Positions 60,881-64,000 of a DNA stretch of 64,000 nt are shown here, one piece after another (position 1 is the stretch's first letter; each line of letters starts with the position of its first letter). The stretch spans positions 6,802 to 70,801 of the forward strand of contig CAZAAJ010000002.1 of assembly GCA_964483135.1 (NCBI GenBank). Reading direction: 5' to 3'. Position numbers and translations under genes: made by a program. Source of the DNA: UBA6107 sp964483135 (GTDB lineage Bacteria; Chloroflexota; Anaerolineae; Anaerolineales; Anaerolineaceae). The notes under the pieces are model-generated. The model did not search any database. It saw only the letters and a program-made list of their open reading frames with translations, and was not told the origin of the DNA.

Positions 60881-61744
60881 CTATGTGTATTTCGAATTGT
60901 CCAATTGCTCGTTTGATAGCTCAATATTATCCGGTTTTTGGACTGGAGCAACAACGTCCACTTCCTTTGCTTCCGGTTCTGGTTCAGGTTTTCTCAAAGA
61001 AAAGATAATGAAAAAGCTGATCAGGGCAAAAACACCGACCAAGCCCTCCACCCAGTAAGCATTCGTCAATTGTAAGGCAACTAAAGCGGCAGCATCGACT
61101 ATTGCATGGTAAAGGATTGCCAGAAATACCCAGCCGGCCTGTTTCCGTACAAATACCTGCAGCACAAGGACAGAAAAAGAGAGCTGGATCACAATGGTGA
61201 ACAAGCGCTCTACCGCTCCCAACAGGGAGTCATACCATGTGGCGGACCAGTACGCACTGACCTGAGCCTGCGCTTGCACCAGGGTGTCCCCTGTGTAAAG
61301 GGTGGAAAGATCAACATTCCTCATGGCAGTTAATTGGAAGAAAGCCAGCAACGCCAGTCCGCCGAGGATGATAGCTTCCACGCCACCGTGACCCGCCCCC
61401 GCAAGCACTGCTTTCTTCCAGGAACGAGCATCTTTCAACCACCAGCGATACATGCCATAACGGAATAATTCCTCAAATAGTCCGGCGCTTAATCCCAGGA
61501 AGACTGCATTGAAGAATAATGCGTTTTGTGTTGACAGTGTCGCCAGGGAAGTTTTGTTCAAGAGCGTCGTCATCAATGAGTTGAACGGGATGTGCCCCAC
61601 CTGGGAAAGTATGAACGTGGCGCCGCCCACCAGCCAGAATCGCCAGCTCAGTTTCCATTTTTTCACCAGGAAAATCGCCAACGCAACCGGTATGCCAATC
61701 ATTAAGAAGGCGTTTAGAAAGTGAATAAAAAGAGTAAGATTCAT
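60881..61744 (-). CDS. YhfC-family intramembrane protein, putative metalloprotease
   Basis: The 287-residue protein has seven to eight helices. It contains SAGLFEELFRYGMYRWWLKD (Glu-Glu) and GAGHGGVEAIILGG (His/Glu), the two motifs of the YhfC family, which is related in pattern to CAAX-type (ABI) proteases. The C-terminal tail is acidic. It is the first gene of the ABC-2 operon, so it may process or protect against the exported peptide. ATG 61744 is preferred over GTG 61747. Confidence 0.85.
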   Translation of the reverse strand: MNLTLFIHFLNAFLMIGIPVALAIFLVKKWKLSWRFWLVGGATFILSQVGHIPFNSLMTTLLNKTSLATLSTQNALFFNAVFLGLSAGLFEELFRYGMYRWWLKDARSWKKAVLAGAGHGGVEAIILGGLALLAFFQLTAMRNVDLSTLYTGDTLVQAQAQVSAYWSATWYDSLLGAVERLFTIVIQLSFSVLVLQVFVRKQAGWVFLAILYHAIVDAAALVALQLTNAYWVEGLVGVFALISFFIIFSLRKPEPEPEAKEVDVVAPVQKPDNIELSNEQLDNSKYT

Positions 61745-61775
61745 CACAACCTGCTTAGCTTAGTATTTAAACAGG

Positions 61776-61800
61776 AACCCTGTGAATTATACACAGGGTT
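61776..61800. repeat. Perfect inverted repeat upstream of the YhfC/ABC-2 operon
   Basis: AACCCTGTG (61776-61784), AATTATA and CACAGGGTT (61792-61800) form a 9-bp stem with a 7-base loop. On the minus strand the loop contains TATAAT, about 40 bases before the YhfC start, so the palindrome would straddle the -10 region. It could be an operator, or a terminator for the DUF1295 operon that ends at 61921. No good -35 is visible. Confidence 0.6.
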
Positions 61801-61920
61801 TCGAAATGTATATATCTCCCACCAGCAGAACAAAACTTTTAATGGTTTTTTTAATGAAATTCCCAGATTAGCCTTAACAAAAATCTTTACTAATTAAAAA
61901 AGGGGTCAACGAAAGTTACC

Positions 61921-62721
61921 TTACCGAACCTTCTTGTTATCGGATTTGCGGGGGAACCAGGGAATGAAAGCACTGGTGGACTCTATATACTCTTTATAAC
62001 CTGGTTTAACTGACATGGTCTTTTCCAGCAAAGCCACGCCGGACACCCGGAGCAACAAAAAGGTCATCAGGATCGGGCTGAAGACTGACCACCATCCGCC
62101 GGCAGAAAGCGCGATCAGGAAATATCCCCACCACTGTGCGGCATCTCCGAAGTAATTCGGGTGGCGCGAATACCGCCATACGCCCGTGTTTAACACTTTT
62201 CCGCGATTTTCCGGATTTTTTTTAAACTGTGCCAATTGCAGATCACCCATGGCTTCAAAGAAGAACCCGATCACCCAAACTGCAAGACCTGCAAAGTCCA
62301 ACCAGGTCAGAAGATCAACCCTGCCAAAATACTGGGCAGCCAGTAATGGTGTTGAGATTATCCACAAGAGGAACCCCTGCAATAAAAACACCTGGAAGAG
62401 ACTCTTCCACCACCATTTTGACCCGTTTTCACCGCGCCATTTCTGGTATCGGAAGTCTTCCCCCTTTCCTTTGTTGCGGAGGAAAACATGGGTAGATAAA
62501 CGTAATCCCCAGATGGTCACGAGAATCGCAATCAATAACTTGCGCGGTAGAAAACCATCGGGGGTCAAGAGGAAATATGCCCAACCAGCGATGACGAACC
62601 CGCTTCCCCAAAAAATATCCACGATACTTGAATTCTTAAGTGCCAGGCTTCCCAGCCAGAGCACAATCATCAAGCCCATAATAATCAGCAATCCAATGAC
62701 AAATACCGATAAAAAAGTCAC
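61921..62721 (-). CDS. DUF1295 (steroid 5-alpha-reductase-like) membrane protein
   Basis: This 266-residue protein has about six to seven helices and the DUF1295 blocks NSSIVDIFWGSGFVIAGWAY, WGLRLSTHVFLRNKGKGEDF, FKKNPENRGKVLNTGVWRYS and RHPNYFGDAAQWWGYF. These match the isoprenylcysteine-methyltransferase/steroid-reductase fold. The substrate in bacteria is unknown. It is the last gene of a small operon with DegV, one base after that gene's end (62721/62723). Confidence 0.92.
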   Translation of the reverse strand: MTFLSVFVIGLLIIMGLMIVLWLGSLALKNSSIVDIFWGSGFVIAGWAYFLLTPDGFLPRKLLIAILVTIWGLRLSTHVFLRNKGKGEDFRYQKWRGENGSKWWWKSLFQVFLLQGFLLWIISTPLLAAQYFGRVDLLTWLDFAGLAVWVIGFFFEAMGDLQLAQFKKNPENRGKVLNTGVWRYSRHPNYFGDAAQWWGYFLIALSAGGWWSVFSPILMTFLLLRVSGVALLEKTMSVKPGYKEYIESTSAFIPWFPRKSDNKKVR

Positions 62722-62722
62722 T

Positions 62723-63571
62723 CTATTCTCCAGTTATCTTTTTACTGACGCAGGCAAACCCATAAACTCCCGGACCAAGATGCGCTCCCAGGATGGGATT
62801 GAGTACTTCGACCCATGGGTCAACATCTGACAACATATCACGGATCTCTGACATGAGGATATTTACATTCTCAACGGAGCCGGAATACAATAAGGCGATT
62901 TTTTCAAAGGGTCCGTGGGATTTAAGCATTTCAACCAGGCGATGGATCGCCTTTTTTTGAGTCCTCACTTTTTCGATTCCTGAAACACCTTCATACATCT
63001 TCAAAATTGGTTTAAGTTCCAATAATTCGCCAATGGAGGAAACAACTCTGTTCATCCTGCCGCTCTTGCGCAGGAATTTGAGCGTGTCCAACGCTGCACT
63101 TACATAAGTCCGTTTTAATTGGTCTTCAAGATGTTCAAGAATCTCCTTGACTGTATGCCCTGCTTTCGCCAATTCGGCGGCGGTTTGCACCAGGAACCCG
63201 GTCCCCAAACTGAGTTGCCTGGAATCGAAAACGGTCACCGGTACCGAGGTGGTTTCAGCAGCGGCGGAACGGGCTACATCGATTACAGCGCTCAAGGTCC
63301 TCGAGATGTGGATTGCCAGGACCTCTGTTGCCCCTTCGTCCGCCAGTGCATCAAACATCGAACGGAACTTTATCATCGAAGGCACTGCAGTCCGTGGATG
63401 ATCTTTGAATTCAGGCAAACGCTTATAAAATTGCTCGCGGGTCATATCGATACCGTCGAGGTAATCCTGTCCGTCAGCATGGATATAAAGTGGTAAAACC
63501 CGAATGCCCAAATCAGATACGACGCTGGTTGGGAGATCACAAGTGCTATCCGTGATCACGCGTACTGTCAT
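62723..63571 (-). CDS. DegV-family fatty-acid-binding protein
   Basis: The 282-residue protein has the DegV signatures VRVITDSTCDLPTSVVSDLG, THMTREQF-like region DGIDMTREQFYKRLPE, and VFDSRQLSLGTGFLVQTAAEL. The C-terminal GPGVYGFAC is also family-typical. Family knowledge: DegV/FakB proteins bind a fatty acid and present it to FakA kinase. No FakA is in the window. GAGGTGAAATT precedes the ATG. Confidence 0.93.
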   Translation of the reverse strand: MTVRVITDSTCDLPTSVVSDLGIRVLPLYIHADGQDYLDGIDMTREQFYKRLPEFKDHPRTAVPSMIKFRSMFDALADEGATEVLAIHISRTLSAVIDVARSAAAETTSVPVTVFDSRQLSLGTGFLVQTAAELAKAGHTVKEILEHLEDQLKRTYVSAALDTLKFLRKSGRMNRVVSSIGELLELKPILKMYEGVSGIEKVRTQKKAIHRLVEMLKSHGPFEKIALLYSGSVENVNILMSEIRDMLSDVDPWVEVLNPILGAHLGPGVYGFACVSKKITGE

Positions 63572-63575
63572 AATT

Positions 63576-63935
63576 TCACCTCAATACCAGGATGATCCCA
63601 AATACGATCTCAATCGCAAGGCTGATCCAGTTGGAAGACGCTGTCGATTTATCAAGGAATATCGAAACGAGCCGAACTAGGGCAATTGCCAGGTATCCAA
63701 TACCCAGCATCTGGAAAGCCACCTGCGCTTTATCTCCATTAAGACCAAAGATGAACGGGGCTGCGCCAAGCGCGATGAACAAACCGCCGAAAATTGCGCG
63801 GATCTCTGAAATTCCTCTTGCTCCCTGTGCAACCAAGCCGGTAAACTCATAAACCGAGGTAGGTTTGAACAAGGCAAGAAATCCTGTTCCAGCCGTCCCA
63901 ACTGCTGCAATTATTTTCAATACCAGTAATAACAT
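63576..63935 (-). CDS. DUF4345-like small membrane protein
   Basis: This 119-residue protein has four hydrophobic helices and the pattern FKPTSVYEFTGLVAQGARGI, then SEIRAIFGGLFIALGA, which resembles DUF4345. The function is unknown. A strong AAGGAG precedes the ATG. It is the first visible gene of the operon with DegV and DUF1295, 4 bases before DegV. The 65 bases upstream reach the window edge and show no clear promoter. Confidence 0.8.
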   Translation of the reverse strand: MLLLVLKIIAAVGTAGTGFLALFKPTSVYEFTGLVAQGARGISEIRAIFGGLFIALGAAPFIFGLNGDKAQVAFQMLGIGYLAIALVRLVSIFLDKSTASSNWISLAIEIVFGIILVLR

Positions 63936-64000
63936 TTCTATCTCCTTTTGTAACTACTCAGGCAGGTGAGATGAAAGAGGGTAAATAAGGCGTACCAGCG

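Noticed and set aside
1..64000. CRISPR array, rRNA operon or defence system
   Set aside because: No regularly spaced repeats, no rRNA sequence and no recognisable Cas, restriction or toxin-antitoxin gene were seen.

Overview
The window reads as one chromosomal segment of a free-living, probably anaerobic bacterium. My best guess is a Chloroflexota lineage of the Anaerolineae type. This rests on overall protein flavour: a Na+-pumping biotin decarboxylase, a stand-alone XPB/Ssl2-like helicase-associated protein, a DUF4388/small-GTPase/V4R operon and large CMP-nonulosonate glycan loci. There is no ribosomal RNA or marker gene here to prove it. Genes are densely packed, with canonical Shine-Dalgarno sites and sigma70-type promoters. 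I saw no transposase, integrase, CRISPR array or phage gene.

Region 1 (1-17.9 kb, mostly + strand) looks catabolic. It holds an MFS transporter, a three-subunit molybdenum hydroxylase of the xanthine dehydrogenase family (1579-5371) and a cytosine-deaminase-like amidohydrolase with altered metal ligands (5449-6687). Next come a complete BMP-type nucleoside/nucleobase ABC importer (6989-11563) and a four-gene biotin-dependent Na+-translocating acyl-CoA decarboxylase (11735-15266). A cyclase-family metal hydrolase (15330-16211) and an unrecognised 241-residue protein follow, and a convergent DUF2877 (AllH-like) gene closes the region. Together they suggest uptake, hydroxylation, deamination and ring hydrolysis of an N-heterocycle, with a decarboxylation that charges a sodium gradient. 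The actual substrate is unknown.

Region 2 (17.9-23.8 kb) holds housekeeping and signalling genes. These are a C39-type secreted peptidase, tRNA-Phe(GAA) with its own promoter and terminator, a DUF4388 / Ras-like GTPase / V4R-like operon, a helicase-associated protein and glycine C-acetyltransferase.

Region 3 (23.8-58.3 kb) is a 34-kb surface-polysaccharide region with two long minus-strand operons. The right operon (58266 down to about 45.7 kb) starts with an EPS-associated winged-helix regulator behind a consensus promoter. It then encodes GDP-fucose synthase, a Wzm/Wzt ABC exporter, a capsule-type glycosyltransferase, an asparagine-synthase-like protein, a PseB-type dehydratase, an RmlD-like reductase, a nonulosonate synthase, a GT4, an SpsF-like cytidylyltransferase and a GT-A-like protein. 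The left operon (39408 to 23864) carries a second nonulosonate module (NeuB-like, a NeuA-HAD phosphatase fusion, SDR, Gfo/Idh/MocA), several glycosyltransferases, a MoaD-like sulfur carrier, a cytidylyltransferase, a DUF115/GT42-like protein and oxidoreductases. Between them (about 39.4-45.7 kb) lies a visibly AT-rich island with a third nonulosonate module in the opposite orientation (NeuC-, CBS-NeuA- and NeuB-like) plus two further transferases. It is probably laterally acquired. In total there are three NeuB-type synthases and four cytidylyltransferases.

Region 4 (58.3-64 kb, minus strand) has an operon of YhfC-family membrane protease, ABC-2 ATPase, ABC-2 permease and an Ig-like/zinc-ribbon membrane protein. 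Beyond it is a second small operon of DUF4345-like, DegV and DUF1295 proteins.
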